Positions 26,980 to 36,552 are shown, counted from the stretch's first letter. The stretch: 64,000 nucleotides of DNA from Paracoccaceae bacterium Fryx2 (GCA_032334235.1 JAVSGI010000005.1:806001-870000); one strand, 5' to 3'. Program-made: numbers and translations. Notes: generated by a model from the sequence alone, not told the origin.

Positions 26980-28215
26980 ATGACCGAAGCCCCCCCCTCC
27001 TCCACGCACCTGATCGACGACACCCGTGCCCGGCGCACGGTGTTCGTGCTGGTCGCAGCCCAGGCCCTGCTTGGCGCGCAGATGCCGATGATCTTCACCA
27101 TCGCGGGTCTGGCGGGGCAGTCGCTGGCGGCCAATGCCTGCTGGGCGACCCTGCCGATCTCGATGATGGTGATCGGCTCGATGCTGGCCGCCACGCCGCT
27201 GTCGGCGCTGATGCAGCGGTATGGCCGCCGCACGGGCTTTGTCGCGGGGGCCCTTTGCGGGGCGCTGGGCGCGGCGATCGGCGCCTGGGGGCTGGTGACC
27301 TCGTCGTTCGGGCTGTTCCTGCTGGGGGGGCTGCTGTCGGGGGTCTACATGTCGGCGCAGGGGTTCTACCGCTTTGCCGCCGCCGACACCGCGTCGGACT
27401 CGTTCCGCCCCAAGGCGATCAGCTGGGTGATGGCGGGGGGGCTGCTGTCGGCGGTGGTCGGGCCGCAGCTGGTCAAGGTCACGGCAGGGGCGATGGTGGT
27501 GCCGTTTCTGGGCACCTATCTTGCGGTGATCGGGCTGAACCTGATCGGCGTCTTCCTGTTTGCCGCACTCGACATTCCCAGGCCCCGCCCGCCGCAACCC
27601 GGCGTCGCCCGTGGCCGCACCCGGTGGGAGCTGATCCGCACCCCGCGCATCGCGGTGGCGGTGATCTGCGGCACCGTCTCCTACGCGCTGATGAACCTGG
27701 TGATGACCTCGTCGCCGCTTGCGGTGGTCGGCTGCGGTTTCGATACCGGCGACGCGGCCGATGTGGTCACGGCGCATGTGCTGGCGATGTATGCGCCCTC
27801 GTTCTTCACCGGCCACGTCATCGCGCGCTTCGGGGCGGAAAGGGTGGTGGCGCTGGGGCTGGTGATCCTCGCGGGTGCCGGGGCGGTGGCGCTGACCGGG
27901 GTCGAGATCGAGACCTTCTTCGCCGCACTGATCCTCTTGGGCATCGGCTGGAACTTCGGCTTCATCGGCGCCACGACGATGCTGACCGCCGCCCACACCA
28001 CGCAGGAGCGCGGCCGGATGCAGGGGCTGAACGACCTGCTGGTGTTCGGCGGCGTCACCCTCGCGTCCTTCAGTTCCGGCGGGCTGATGAACTGTTCCGG
28101 CGGGTCGGTGCAGGCGGGGTGGGCGGCGGTCAATCTGGCCATGCTGCCCTTCCTCGTGCTGGCCGGGGGCGCGCTGATCTGGCTGGCGATGCAGCCGAAG
28201 GAAACCCGGGGCTGA
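26980..28215 (+). CDS. Major facilitator superfamily transporter
   Basis: 411 residues from the ATG at 26980, with 12 hydrophobic segments and the MFS loop 2-3 motif in a shortened form (ALMQRYGRRTGF). A second such loop (ARFGAERVV) follows helix 8. The substrate is unknown; relatives are annotated as general efflux proteins. Divergent from the AlkA-like gene. The N-terminal 20 residues are hydrophilic, as is typical. Confidence 0.88.
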   Translation: MTEAPPSSTHLIDDTRARRTVFVLVAAQALLGAQMPMIFTIAGLAGQSLAANACWATLPISMMVIGSMLAATPLSALMQRYGRRTGFVAGALCGALGAAIGAWGLVTSSFGLFLLGGLLSGVYMSAQGFYRFAAADTASDSFRPKAISWVMAGGLLSAVVGPQLVKVTAGAMVVPFLGTYLAVIGLNLIGVFLFAALDIPRPRPPQPGVARGRTRWELIRTPRIAVAVICGTVSYALMNLVMTSSPLAVVGCGFDTGDAADVVTAHVLAMYAPSFFTGHVIARFGAERVVALGLVILAGAGAVALTGVEIETFFAALILLGIGWNFGFIGATTMLTAAHTTQERGRMQGLNDLLVFGGVTLASFSSGGLMNCSGGSVQAGWAAVNLAMLPFLVLAGGALIWLAMQPKETRG

Positions 28216-28318
28216 CATGGCAGGCGGGGCTGGCGTGTCTTGGTCCGGCATGGCAGGGTTGCGGCAAAACTTCCCGGCATCGCCTGACCGCGCTGCCCCC
28301 GATCAAGGAACCCCTGCC

Positions 28319-28726
28319 ATGCCGCTGCTGCAGTTGACCTATGCCTCGCGCCCGTTCGGCTTCAATGCCCCCACGCTGGCGGCCATCCTGCTCGACGCCC
28401 GGCGCTGCAACCAGCGCGACGGCATCACCGGAGCGCTGATCTGCCGCGACGACCTGTTCCTGCAACTGCTCGAAGGCCCCGAGGCGGCGGTCGAGGCCGC
28501 CTACCAGCGCATCGAGCAGGACGACCGGCATCTCGAGGTCCGCCCCCTGACCCGCCGGATGATCCCCGACGACGGCCGGATGTTCGCCAACTGGGCGATG
28601 AGGGACGACCCGGCACGGTCGTGGATCTGGGATCACGCGGCGGTGAACGACGGTGCGGTGGACCGCGCCACCGAGGCGGAAGTCATCGCTATCTTCGAAC
28701 GTCTGGCGCAGGAAAGCGCGGCGTAG
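28319..28726 (+). CDS. BLUF-domain blue-light sensor protein
   Basis: 135 residues from the ATG at 28319; nearly the whole protein is a BLUF domain. The key photochemical residues are visible: Tyr8 in LTYAS, Asn31 in RRCNQRDGITGAL, Gln49 in LFLQLLEGP and Trp92 with Met94 in FANWAM. It binds FAD and undergoes the light-driven hydrogen-bond switch. No output domain is present, so it must act through a partner, as do PixD-type or AppA-type short proteins. It follows an MFS gene by about 100 bp on the same strand and converges with the next gene. Confidence 0.92.
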   Translation: MPLLQLTYASRPFGFNAPTLAAILLDARRCNQRDGITGALICRDDLFLQLLEGPEAAVEAAYQRIEQDDRHLEVRPLTRRMIPDDGRMFANWAMRDDPARSWIWDHAAVNDGAVDRATEAEVIAIFERLAQESAA

Positions 28727-28727
28727 G

Positions 28728-29504
28728 TCACCAGCCCCCGGCGAGGGCCCGCCACGCCAGCCCGCCACGCCGCACCAGTTCGGGCAAGTGCAGCGTGCCA
28801 CTCGCCACCCGCCCCGGCTCGCGCACCGCCAGCCGCAACAGGCCCCGCGTCTGCCATCCGGCCCAGAGCGCCGGGCGTGCGCCGCGCGGCAGCACCGGGC
28901 GCAGGGCGGCCTGCGCCCGCGCCAGCCGCGCCAGCCCTTCGGCCGCCAGCGCCGCCACCGCCTGGCGCCGCCCGTCGAGCAGCGGCACCCGGCCCCGCGC
29001 CTCCAGTTCCGGCACGGCGCGCAGATAGGCGGCCAGCCCCGCCGCCCGACCCGCCTCGCGCAAGCCAACCTCGGCCGCGCCCGGCGCCCCCAGCGCCCGC
29101 CCCGCCAGCCACATCAACCCGCCCGCGGTATCGTCGAGATAGGCATCCAGCGCCGCCGCATCGGCATGGGCCTCGCGCCCGATGTCCCACAGGCGGGCGG
29201 TGCACATCCGGTCCAGCACGTCACCGGGCAGGCCCGCATCGGCCATCAGCGCCGCCAGCGGCCCCATCACCTGATGCCCGCGCACCACGCCCCGCGCCGC
29301 ATCCTCCAGCGCGTCGCGCCACCATTGCAGCCGCATCTCGGCGATCATCGGCTCGGTCGAGCCCCAGGCCGCCCGCGCCAGTTCCAGATTGAACGCATAA
29401 AGCGGCAGCAGCCGCGACCGCGCCGCGACCGGGGCGGCAATGGTTGCGGCAAAGCGGTCCGGGTCGCCGCGCGCCACCAAATCGGCACAAGCCGCCAGGC
29501 TCAC
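28728..29504 (-). CDS. Squalene/phytoene synthase-family protein
   Basis: 258 residues from the GTG at 29504, which overlaps the cimA stop (GTGA). It has the trans-isoprenyl diphosphate synthase-like helices, EMRLQWWRDALED and LDAYLDDTAGGLMWLAGRAL, but the first aspartate-rich motif of true phytoene synthases (DxxxD) is reduced to the WWRDAL type. That fits the non-carotenoid branch related to mitochondrial NDUFAF6, implicated in complex I assembly. Carotenoid synthesis therefore should not be assumed. Confidence 0.78.
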   Translation of the reverse strand: MSLAACADLVARGDPDRFAATIAAPVAARSRLLPLYAFNLELARAAWGSTEPMIAEMRLQWWRDALEDAARGVVRGHQVMGPLAALMADAGLPGDVLDRMCTARLWDIGREAHADAAALDAYLDDTAGGLMWLAGRALGAPGAAEVGLREAGRAAGLAAYLRAVPELEARGRVPLLDGRRQAVAALAAEGLARLARAQAALRPVLPRGARPALWAGWQTRGLLRLAVREPGRVASGTLHLPELVRRGGLAWRALAGGW

Positions 29505-31129
29505 GCCGCGGCCCCTGCCCCGGCCGGCACGTCGCGGATCAGCTTCCAGGTGATGGCATCGACCAGCGCCTCGAAACTGGCATCGATGATGTTGGCCGAG
29601 ACCCCGACCGTGGTCCAGCGCCGCCCCTGACCATCCTCGCTGTCGATGATGACCCGCGTCACCGCCTCGGTGCCGCCCTGGGTGATGCGCACCTTGAAAT
29701 CGACCAGCCGCATGTCGTCGATGATCCCCTGCCACGGCCCCAGATCCTTGGCCAGCGCCTTGGACAGCGCGTTGACCGGCCCGCGGTCGCACCCCGCAGC
29801 ATCGAGCGATTCCGAAACCGACAGCATCTGCCGCGCGCCGATCTTCACCACCACCACCGCCTCCGACAGGCTGACGACGCCCGTGGCGGTCTTGCGCCGG
29901 TCGACGGTGACGCGGTAGCGCAGCACCTCGAAGAACGAGGGCAAAAGCCCCAGCACCCGCCGCGCCACCAGCTCGAAACTGGCCTGCGCCCCGTCATAGG
30001 CATAGCCCTGATCCTCGCGGGCCTTCACCTCGTCGAGAATCCGCCCAAGCCGCGGGTCTTTCGGCGCGACCGCGATCCCCGCCGCCTCCAGCCGTGCGCG
30101 CAGGTTCGACTGCCCGGCCTGGTTCGACATCGGGATCACCCGCGCATTGCCGACCAGCGCAGGGTCGATATGCTCGTAGGTCGCGGGGTCCTTCAGGATG
30201 GCGCTGGCATGAAGCCCCGCCTTGTGCGCAAAGGCCGAGGCCCCGACATAGGCCGCCGCCCGCCGCGGCACCCGGTTCAGGATGTCGTCGAGCATCCGGC
30301 TCAGCCGCACCATCCCCGCCAGAGCCTCGGGCGTGACCCCGGTCACGAACCGTTCGGCATAGGGCGCCTTCAGCAGCAGCGTCGGGATCAGCGTCGTCAG
30401 GTTGGCATTGCCGCAACGCTCGCCGAGCCCGTTCAGCGTGCCCTGCACCTGCCGCACCCCGGCATCCACCGCCGCCAGCGACCCAGCCACGGCGGTGCCC
30501 GCATCGTCATGACAGTGAATCCCCAGGCAGTCGCCGGGAATGCCCGCCGCAATGACCTCGCCCACGATCCGCCCGATCTCGGCAGGCAGCGTGCCGCCGT
30601 TGGTGTCGCACAGCACCAGCCAGCGCGCGCCCTCGTCCAGCACCGCACGCAGCACCGTCAGGGCATAGGCCGGGTCGGCGCGATAGCCGTCGAAGAAGTG
30701 TTCGGCGTCGAACAGCGCCTCGCGGCCAGAGGCACGCAGATGCGCCACCGAAGACCGCACCGCCTCGAGGTTCTCCTCCAGCGTCACCCCCAGCGCGGTG
30801 GTGACATGAAAGCCGTGGCACTTGCCCACCAGACAGACCGCAGGCGTGCCCGCATCCAGCACCGCCGCCAGCACGTCGTCATTCTGCGCCGACCGGCCCA
30901 CCCGGCGCGTCATGCCGAAGGCGGTCATCGTGGCGCGGGTCTGCGGCGCCTCGCCAAAGAACTCGCTGTCCGTCGGGTTGGCCCCCGGCCAGCCGCCCTC
31001 GATGTAATCCACCCCCAGCCCGTCGAGCGCCAGCGCGATCTGCCGCTTCTCGGCCGTCGAGAACTGCACCCCCTGCGTCTGCTGCCCGTCGCGCAACGTG
31101 GTGTCGTAGAGATACAGCCGCTCACGCAT
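29501..31129 (-). CDS. cimA: (R)-citramalate synthase
   Basis: 542 residues. HMGL-like TIM barrel at the N-terminus: YDTTLRDGQQTQGVQFS, GGWPGANPTD, LVLCDTNGG and HCHDDAGTAVA hold the metal and substrate residues. A LeuA_dimer regulatory domain follows (FELVARRVLGLLPSFFEVL onwards). EGGWPGANPTDSEFF is characteristic of CimA as opposed to 2-isopropylmalate synthase. It condenses acetyl-CoA and pyruvate to citramalate for a threonine-independent isoleucine route. The squalene/phytoene synthase-like gene is translationally coupled downstream. Confidence 0.93.
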   Translation of the reverse strand: MRERLYLYDTTLRDGQQTQGVQFSTAEKRQIALALDGLGVDYIEGGWPGANPTDSEFFGEAPQTRATMTAFGMTRRVGRSAQNDDVLAAVLDAGTPAVCLVGKCHGFHVTTALGVTLEENLEAVRSSVAHLRASGREALFDAEHFFDGYRADPAYALTVLRAVLDEGARWLVLCDTNGGTLPAEIGRIVGEVIAAGIPGDCLGIHCHDDAGTAVAGSLAAVDAGVRQVQGTLNGLGERCGNANLTTLIPTLLLKAPYAERFVTGVTPEALAGMVRLSRMLDDILNRVPRRAAAYVGASAFAHKAGLHASAILKDPATYEHIDPALVGNARVIPMSNQAGQSNLRARLEAAGIAVAPKDPRLGRILDEVKAREDQGYAYDGAQASFELVARRVLGLLPSFFEVLRYRVTVDRRKTATGVVSLSEAVVVVKIGARQMLSVSESLDAAGCDRGPVNALSKALAKDLGPWQGIIDDMRLVDFKVRITQGGTEAVTRVIIDSEDGQGRRWTTVGVSANIIDASFEALVDAITWKLIRDVPAGAGAAA

Positions 31130-31160
31130 CGCCCGGCCCCCGGGTTTCTTCTTGGCCGCA

Positions 31161-31261
31161 ATACCCTCGGGGGGTGACGAGCGCCCGGAAAACCTGCCCG
31201 TGGCAGGTTTTCAGCGAAGCACGCGCGGCCCGTGGCCGCGCTGGGGGCAGACAGCCCCCGG
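31161..31261 (+). repeat. Three-hairpin intergenic repeat, copy 1
   Basis: Three consecutive perfect hairpins: 31189-31211 (AAAACCTGCC, loop CGT, GGCAGGTTTT), 31223-31241 (GCGCGGCC, CGT, GGCCGCGC) and 31243-31259 (GGGGGC, AGACA, GCCCCC). It lies between cysS and cimA, both on the minus strand. Its sequence recurs at 39535 and 43047. A GTG ACG reading gives the peptide start TSARKTCPWQVFSEARAARG. Confidence 0.85.
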
Positions 31262-31282
31262 CGTCAGATGCCAGGACTGCCC

Positions 31283-32689
31283 TCATTCCAGCGCATCCAG
31301 CTTCGCCGCGTCGAACTCCGGCGCGAAGTCGAAGATGTAGCTGCCGTCGGGCCTGTCCTGCACCACGACCCCGGCCGCATCCAGCCCCTTGCGGATCGCA
31401 TCCGCCCGCGCCCAGTCCTTGCGCAGGCGCGCCTCGGCCCGTTCGGCCATCAGCCCCCGCACCCGTTCCGCCAGCCTGTCATCCACCACATCACCCTCCA
31501 TCCAGTCGCCCATTCCGTCCTCCAGCAGGCCCAGCAGCGCGGCCGAGGCTTTCAGCCCCGCGCCATCCCCCGCCGCTGCCAGCCCATGCAGGCCCGCAAT
31601 CGCGCCCGCGGTGTTCAGATCATCCGCCAGGGCCTCCAGGACCGCGACAGCGGGGCTTGGCGCGGGCTCGATGCCCGCGACGAGACCGCGCCACTTCCGC
31701 AAGTTCGCCTCCGCCTGCGCCGCCTTCTCCGCCGTCCAGTCCATCGGCTTCGAATAATGCGTGCCAAGATAGACCATGCGGATCACCTCGCCCGGAATGC
31801 CCTGATCCAGCAGGTCGCGCACCGTGAAGAAATTGCCCAGCGACTTGGACATCTTCCGACCCTCGACCTGCAACATCTCGTTGTGCAGCCAGAAGCGGGC
31901 GAAGCCGGCGCCGGGGTGGGCGCAGCAGCTTTGGGCGATCTCGTTCTCGTGGTGCGGGAATTGCAGGTCGATGCCGCCGCCGTGGATGTCGAAGGCCGCC
32001 CCCAGCAACTCGAAGCTCATCGCCGAGCATTCGATGTGCCAGCCCGGCCGCCCCCGGCCCCAGGGGCTTTCCCACCCCGGCAGGTCGCCGTCCGACGGCT
32101 TCCATAGCACGAAATCCATCGGGTCGCGCTTGAAGGGCGCCACCTCGACCCGCGCGCCTGCGATCATGTCATCGACCGACCGGCCCGACAGCGCGCCATA
32201 GGCGGGGTAGGACCGCACGTCGAACAGCACATGCCCCTCGGCCTCGTAGGCATGGCCGCGTGCGATCAGTTCCCCGATCATCGCCACCATCGGCGCGATG
32301 AAGGCGGTGGCGCGCGGCTCCAGCGTCGGGCGCAGCGCCCCCAGCGCATCCATGTCGGCGTGATACCAGGCGATGGTCTCGTCGGTCCGCTCCGCGATCA
32401 GGTCTTCCAGAGGGCGCGGATCACCGGCCTCGCGCCGCGCCAGGGCGGCCGCATTGATCTTGTCGTCGACATCGGTGAAATTGCGCACATAGGTGACCCG
32501 GCTTTCGCCAAAGACCTGCCGCAGCAGCCGGAACAGCACGTCGAACACCACCACCGGGCGGCCATTGCCCAGATGGGCGCGGTCATAGACCGTCGGGCCG
32601 CAGACATACATCCGCACATTGCAGGGGTCGATCGGCACGAAATCCTCTTTCGCCCGGGTCGCCGTGTTGTGCAGCCTGATCGTTGTCAT
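31283..32689 (-). CDS. cysS: Cysteinyl-tRNA synthetase
   Basis: 468 residues from the ATG at 32689. Class I signature HLGN (39-42) in [21 protein letters not shown] loop in [14 protein letters not shown], zinc ligand Cys30 in YVCGPTVYD, and the zinc-site histidines in [11 protein letters not shown]. The length agrees with bacterial CysRS (about 460). The enzyme charges tRNA-Cys in the cytoplasm. It is followed on the same strand, after the hairpin repeat, by cimA. Confidence 0.96.
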   Translation of the reverse strand: MTTIRLHNTATRAKEDFVPIDPCNVRMYVCGPTVYDRAHLGNGRPVVVFDVLFRLLRQVFGESRVTYVRNFTDVDDKINAAALARREAGDPRPLEDLIAERTDETIAWYHADMDALGALRPTLEPRATAFIAPMVAMIGELIARGHAYEAEGHVLFDVRSYPAYGALSGRSVDDMIAGARVEVAPFKRDPMDFVLWKPSDGDLPGWESPWGRGRPGWHIECSAMSFELLGAAFDIHGGGIDLQFPHHENEIAQSCCAHPGAGFARFWLHNEMLQVEGRKMSKSLGNFFTVRDLLDQGIPGEVIRMVYLGTHYSKPMDWTAEKAAQAEANLRKWRGLVAGIEPAPSPAVAVLEALADDLNTAGAIAGLHGLAAAGDGAGLKASAALLGLLEDGMGDWMEGDVVDDRLAERVRGLMAERAEARLRKDWARADAIRKGLDAAGVVVQDRPDGSYIFDFAPEFDAAKLDALE

Positions 32690-32927
32690 GGTCCTGTCTC
32701 CTGCGCCGACGCGCATCCCTCATCCCGTGCCGCGCACGACACGCGCCGGGCGGGTTTGCCAACTTCGTCTTGCGCTGAAAACGAAAGGAACGGCCCGCCT
32801 GACGTGCGTCAGCGGCAAATGCAGCAGATGCGAAGGGTGCCCGTTCTGTCCATGCGCCCTTCTAGCGCGTCATGCCGGGGCCGCCAAGCCTCTTGTGCGA
32901 CCGCTGCACCGCTGGCATCCTGAGACG

Positions 32928-33266
32928 ATGAGCCGCGCCCTGGTGAACCTGCATTGCATGACCCTGCCGGGGGCCGAGGTGTCGGACCCATGGGGCGGCG
33001 GGCATGACGCCTGGAAGGTCGGCGGCAAGATGGTCGCCGTGGTCGGCGTGTCCGACGACGGCGTTTCGGTAAAATGCCCCGATGTCGAGACCGCGCGCCT
33101 TATGATCGAGGTCGGCCGTGCCCTGCGCGCGCCCTATTTCCACGCAAGCTGGATCCGGGTGCCCTGGGGCCTGGTGCCCGAGTCCGAAATCATCGAACGG
33201 ATCGAAGGCTCCTACCGGCTGATCCGCGCCGGCCTGCCGCGCAAGGTGCAGTCGATGCTGGGATAG
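32928..33266 (+). CDS. MmcQ/YjbR-family protein
   Basis: 112 residues from the ATG at 32928. The fold markers are PGAEVSDPWGGGHDAWKVGGKMVAVV split across the first strands, then VSVKCPDVETARLMI and SWIRVPWG, as in CyaY-like DNA-binding proteins of the MmcQ/YjbR family. Function is poorly defined in the family. Divergent from cysS; the 238-bp gap between them shows no recognisable feature beyond presumed promoters. Confidence 0.85.
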   Translation: MSRALVNLHCMTLPGAEVSDPWGGGHDAWKVGGKMVAVVGVSDDGVSVKCPDVETARLMIEVGRALRAPYFHASWIRVPWGLVPESEIIERIEGSYRLIRAGLPRKVQSMLG

Positions 33267-33381
33267 GCGGTGTGGCCGGGAGCCAAAATTTTTCCTGAAA
33301 AATTTTCCTCTCACGCCGCCCGGCGTTTGGCCCTTGCCCCTGCCGCGCCGCTGCGCATGATCCGGGGCAAGGAGTCCTGCC

Positions 33382-34764
33382 ATGAACCATGACGATCTGC
33401 GCCTCTGGTCGAAACGCGCCGCCGACTGGGCGCATGACTATCATGCGGGCCTGCGCGACCGCCCGGTGCGCGCGCCGCTGGTGGCCGGTGCCGTGGCGGC
33501 CAGACTGCCCGCCGCCCCGCCCGAGGCGGCCGAGCCGATGGAGGCGATCTTTGCCGATTTCGAAGCCATCGTGCCGCCCGGGATGACACATTGGCAGCAT
33601 CCGCGCTTCTTCGCCTATTTCCCCGCCAACGCCGCCCCGGCCTCGATGCTGGCCGAACAGCTTGTCAACGCCATCGCGGCGCAGGGGATGCTGTGGCAGA
33701 CTTCGCCCGCCGCGACCGAGATCGAAGAGGTCATGGTGCAATGGCTGCGTCAGGCGCTGGGCCTGCCCGAGGGCTTTCGCGGCACCATCCACGACAGCGC
33801 CACCACCGCGACACTGTCGGCGGTGCTGACGATGCGCGAGCAGGCATTGGGCTTCCAGGGTGTGCAGGCCGGGCTTTCGGGCCAGCCGCGCCTGCGGCTT
33901 TACGCCAGCGCCGAAACCCATTCCTCGGTCGACAAGGCGGTGCGGGTGGCGGGCATCGGGCAGGACAACGTGGTCAAGATCGCCACCGACACGCAGCACG
34001 CCATGAAACCCGGCGCGCTGGCCGGGGCGATTGCCGCCGACCGCGCGGCGGGGTTCCTGCCGGTGGGGGTGGTGCTCTGCTCCGGGGGCACCTCGATCGG
34101 GGCCTTCGACCGGATCGGGGATTGCATCGCGGTGGCCAGGGCCGCGGGCCTGCCGGTGCATGTCGATGCCGCCTGGGCCGGATCTGCGATGATCTGCCCC
34201 GAGTTCCGCGACCTCTGGCAGGGGATCGAGGGCGCCGACAGCATCGTGTTCAACCCGCACAAGTGGCTGGGCGCGCAGTTCGATTGCGCGGTGCAGTTTC
34301 TGGCCGACCCCGCGCCGCAGATCCGCACGCTGGGCCTGCGCCCGGCCTACCTTGCGACGCCGGGCGCCGACGAGATCACCAATTTCAACGAATGGACGGT
34401 GCCGCTGGGCCGCCGCTTCCGCGCGCTGAAGCTGTGGTTCCTGCTGCGCGCCTACGGGCTTGACGGCTTGCGCACCCGCATCCGCAACCATGTCGCATGG
34501 TCGCGCGAACTTTGCGGGGTTCTGGCGGCGCTGCCGGGGGTCGAGATCGTCACGCCGCCGTCGCTGTCGCTGTTCACCTTTGCCCTGACCGTCGGGGATG
34601 GCGCGACCGAGGCGCTGCTGGCGGCGATCAATGACGACGGGCGGGTATACCTGACGCCGACGCTGGTTGACGGGCGGCCGGTGATCCGGGTGCAGGTTGG
34701 CAGTTTCGACTGCACGCGGGATGACGTGATGGAGGTGGCGCGCGTGGTGGAGCGGTTGCTGTGA
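33382..34764 (+). CDS. Pyridoxal-dependent decarboxylase (group II, aromatic L-amino-acid type)
   Basis: 460 residues. HPRFFAYFPANAAPASMLAEQL, SPAATEIEEVMVQWL and the PLP lysine in FNPHKWLGAQFDC (Lys294) are the hallmarks of the DDC/TyrDC family, as is the VDAAWAGSAMICPEFR aspartate (Asp262). Such enzymes decarboxylate tryptophan, tyrosine or phenylalanine; which one cannot be read. The next gene starts within its stop codon (GTGA), but the two functions are not obviously linked. Confidence 0.9.
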   Translation: MNHDDLRLWSKRAADWAHDYHAGLRDRPVRAPLVAGAVAARLPAAPPEAAEPMEAIFADFEAIVPPGMTHWQHPRFFAYFPANAAPASMLAEQLVNAIAAQGMLWQTSPAATEIEEVMVQWLRQALGLPEGFRGTIHDSATTATLSAVLTMREQALGFQGVQAGLSGQPRLRLYASAETHSSVDKAVRVAGIGQDNVVKIATDTQHAMKPGALAGAIAADRAAGFLPVGVVLCSGGTSIGAFDRIGDCIAVARAAGLPVHVDAAWAGSAMICPEFRDLWQGIEGADSIVFNPHKWLGAQFDCAVQFLADPAPQIRTLGLRPAYLATPGADEITNFNEWTVPLGRRFRALKLWFLLRAYGLDGLRTRIRNHVAWSRELCGVLAALPGVEIVTPPSLSLFTFALTVGDGATEALLAAINDDGRVYLTPTLVDGRPVIRVQVGSFDCTRDDVMEVARVVERLL

Positions 34765-35534
34765 TCCGGCTTGCGATCTTCCTCGTGCTCTGGCCGCTGG
34801 CCGTTCTGGCGCAGGGCCTGCCAGAGCCGCGATCAGCCTACATCAACGACTTCGCGGATCTGATTGATCCTGATACGGAAAGCCGGATCGAGGCTGCGTT
34901 GGCAGCCGCCCGCGCCGACACCGGAATGCAGGTCACGCTGGTGACCATCGCGCAGGCTGCCGATCATGGTGCCGCCTCGGTCGAGGCCTTCGCGCGCGAT
35001 CTGTTCAACGCCTGGGGCGTGGGTGACCGCTTGCGCAACGACGGCATCCTGATCGTGGTGGCGGGCGGCGACCGCGCGGTGCGGATCGAACTGGGCGACG
35101 GCATTCCGCCGGTCTGGGATGGCGTGGCGCTGCGGGTGATCGACACCGTGATGCTGCCCGCCTTTCGTGACGGCCGAATGGCGGCGGGAATCGAGGCCGG
35201 AACCGGGGCGGTGCTCGACAGGATCGTGCGCCCGATCACGGCCAACCTGCCACCGCCCGCCGCGCCGTTCAACCCTGTGCCCTGGGGCATCGCCGGTCTG
35301 GTGGCTGCGGGCGTGCTGTGGCAGCAGGTCCGCAAGCGTCGCGCGCAGGCCACGGGTGCCGCGCGGTTGCCGGTCGCGGGGCGCACGGGGCGGGGTGTTC
35401 CGGACCGCGATGACCGGCAAGGCGTCGATCAGGGCGATGACCCGCGCGCGCGCCGCCCGAACCCGCCGGGTGGCGACGACGACGGCTTCGGTGGCGGAAA
35501 ATCATCGGGTGGCGGTGCCTCCGGGCGCTGGTAG
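34761..35534 (+). CDS. TPM-domain (YgcG-like) secreted/membrane protein
   Basis: 257 residues from the GTG at 34761 that overlaps the preceding stop. Signal peptide at residues 1-18 (ending LAVLAQ), then a TPM domain (YINDFADLIDPDTESRIEAAL, GMQVTLVTI, NAWGVGDRLRNDGILIVVA), one membrane helix around 175-190 (WGIAGLVAAGVLWQQV) and a Gly/Asp/Ser-rich tail ending GGGKSSGGGASGRW. Only the outer domain is recognisable; TPM domains have been linked to phosphatase activity and photosystem II repair. The SG-rich tail matches many YgcG proteins. Confidence 0.87.
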   Translation: MIRLAIFLVLWPLAVLAQGLPEPRSAYINDFADLIDPDTESRIEAALAAARADTGMQVTLVTIAQAADHGAASVEAFARDLFNAWGVGDRLRNDGILIVVAGGDRAVRIELGDGIPPVWDGVALRVIDTVMLPAFRDGRMAAGIEAGTGAVLDRIVRPITANLPPPAAPFNPVPWGIAGLVAAGVLWQQVRKRRAQATGAARLPVAGRTGRGVPDRDDRQGVDQGDDPRARRPNPPGGDDDGFGGGKSSGGGASGRW

Positions 35535-35590
35535 GCGCAGGGCAGCCGGGCGGGCCACCTTTTCGCAAGACCATTCGAGGGAGAGCATCA

Positions 35591-36340
35591 ATGCGTATCG
35601 ACCAGACTTCGGCCATCATCACCGGCGGGGCCTCGGGCCTCGGGGCGGCAACGGCGCGGGCGTTCCGGGCGGCGGGGGCGCAGGTCTGGCTGTTCGACCG
35701 CGACCCGCGCGGGGCCGCGTTCGCCAGAGAGATCGGCGCGGGCTTCTCGGCGGTCGACGTGACCGACGAGGCGTCGGTCGCGGCGGGGATTGCTGCGGCC
35801 AGGGCCGGGATGGGGGCGGTTTCCGTGCTGGTCAACTGCGCGGGCATCGCCACCGGCGAGCGGGTGCTGGGCCGCGCCGGGCCGCATGGGCTGGAAAGCT
35901 TCCGCCGCACGGTCGACATCAATCTTGTCGGCAGTTTCAACGTGTTGCGGCTTGTTTCTGCCGAAATGGCGGGCAACGCGCCGCAGGACGGCGAGCGCGG
36001 GGTGATCATCAACACCGCCTCGATCGCGGCGTTCGACGGGCAGAAGGGTCAGGCCGCCTATGCCGCCTCCAAGGCCGGGATAGCGGGGCTGACGCTGCCC
36101 GCGGCGCGCGATCTGGCGAGTGCGGGCATCCGGGTCTGCGCCATTGCGCCGGGGGTGTTCCTGACGCCGATGCTGGAAGGTCTGGCCGCCGAGGTGCAGG
36201 ACGGGCTGGCGGCGGATGTCACCTTCCCGCGCAGGCTGGGGCGGCCCGAAGAATATGCCGCCCTCGCGCGGTTCATCGTCGAGTGCGGCTATCTGAACGG
36301 CGAGGTGATCCGGCTGGACGGCGCGTTGCGGATGCGCTGA
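35591..36340 (+). CDS. Short-chain dehydrogenase, 3-hydroxyacyl-CoA dehydrogenase type 2-like
   Basis: 249 residues behind GGGAGAG. Rossmann motif TGGASGLGAATA (Gly-rich), NAG-like motif LVNCAGI, catalytic Ser/Tyr/Lys in NTASIAAFDGQKGQAAYAASK (split as SIAAF and YAASK). FAREIGAGFSAVDVTDE shows the Asp preference at the end of strand 2 (FDRD), so NAD+ is more likely. The sequence resembles HSD17B10-type enzymes acting on branched or short acyl-CoA. Separated by 57 bp from the TPM gene; it may share a transcript. Confidence 0.9.
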   Translation: MRIDQTSAIITGGASGLGAATARAFRAAGAQVWLFDRDPRGAAFAREIGAGFSAVDVTDEASVAAGIAAARAGMGAVSVLVNCAGIATGERVLGRAGPHGLESFRRTVDINLVGSFNVLRLVSAEMAGNAPQDGERGVIINTASIAAFDGQKGQAAYAASKAGIAGLTLPAARDLASAGIRVCAIAPGVFLTPMLEGLAAEVQDGLAADVTFPRRLGRPEEYAALARFIVECGYLNGEVIRLDGALRMR

Positions 36341-36552
36341 CCGGCTTGCGCCACAGGTCGTTTGCCGTCACGCCGGGACCGTCAGGCGGAGGGTTGCATG
36401 AATCGGGTGAAGGTCATTCCGGGCGGAGGGCGCGGCGGCACGCGGCATCAGCCTCGAACGTGCGCCGGGTGTCGTGACGCTTTCGGGCATCGCGGACGAT
36501 GGCCGGGTGTTCCTGATCCCTGATGTCAGCGGCGATCCCGTGTTCCTGAGCG
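36341..36552. other. Intergenic region with a possible frameshifted small gene
   Basis: A frame begins at 36398 behind GGCGGAGGGTTGC (peptide MNRVKVIPGGGRGG) and a second, shifted by a base, reads GISLERAPGVVTLSGIADDG and RVFLIPDVSGDPVFLSV up to the uup stop. Together they might be one small gene with a frameshift, or chance. No match recognised. Confidence 0.2.

Noticed and set aside
28728-29504. Phytoene synthase (crtB) as part of carotenoid synthesis
   Set aside because: Asp-rich motifs are degenerate and no crt genes are nearby; closer to the NDUFAF6-like branch.
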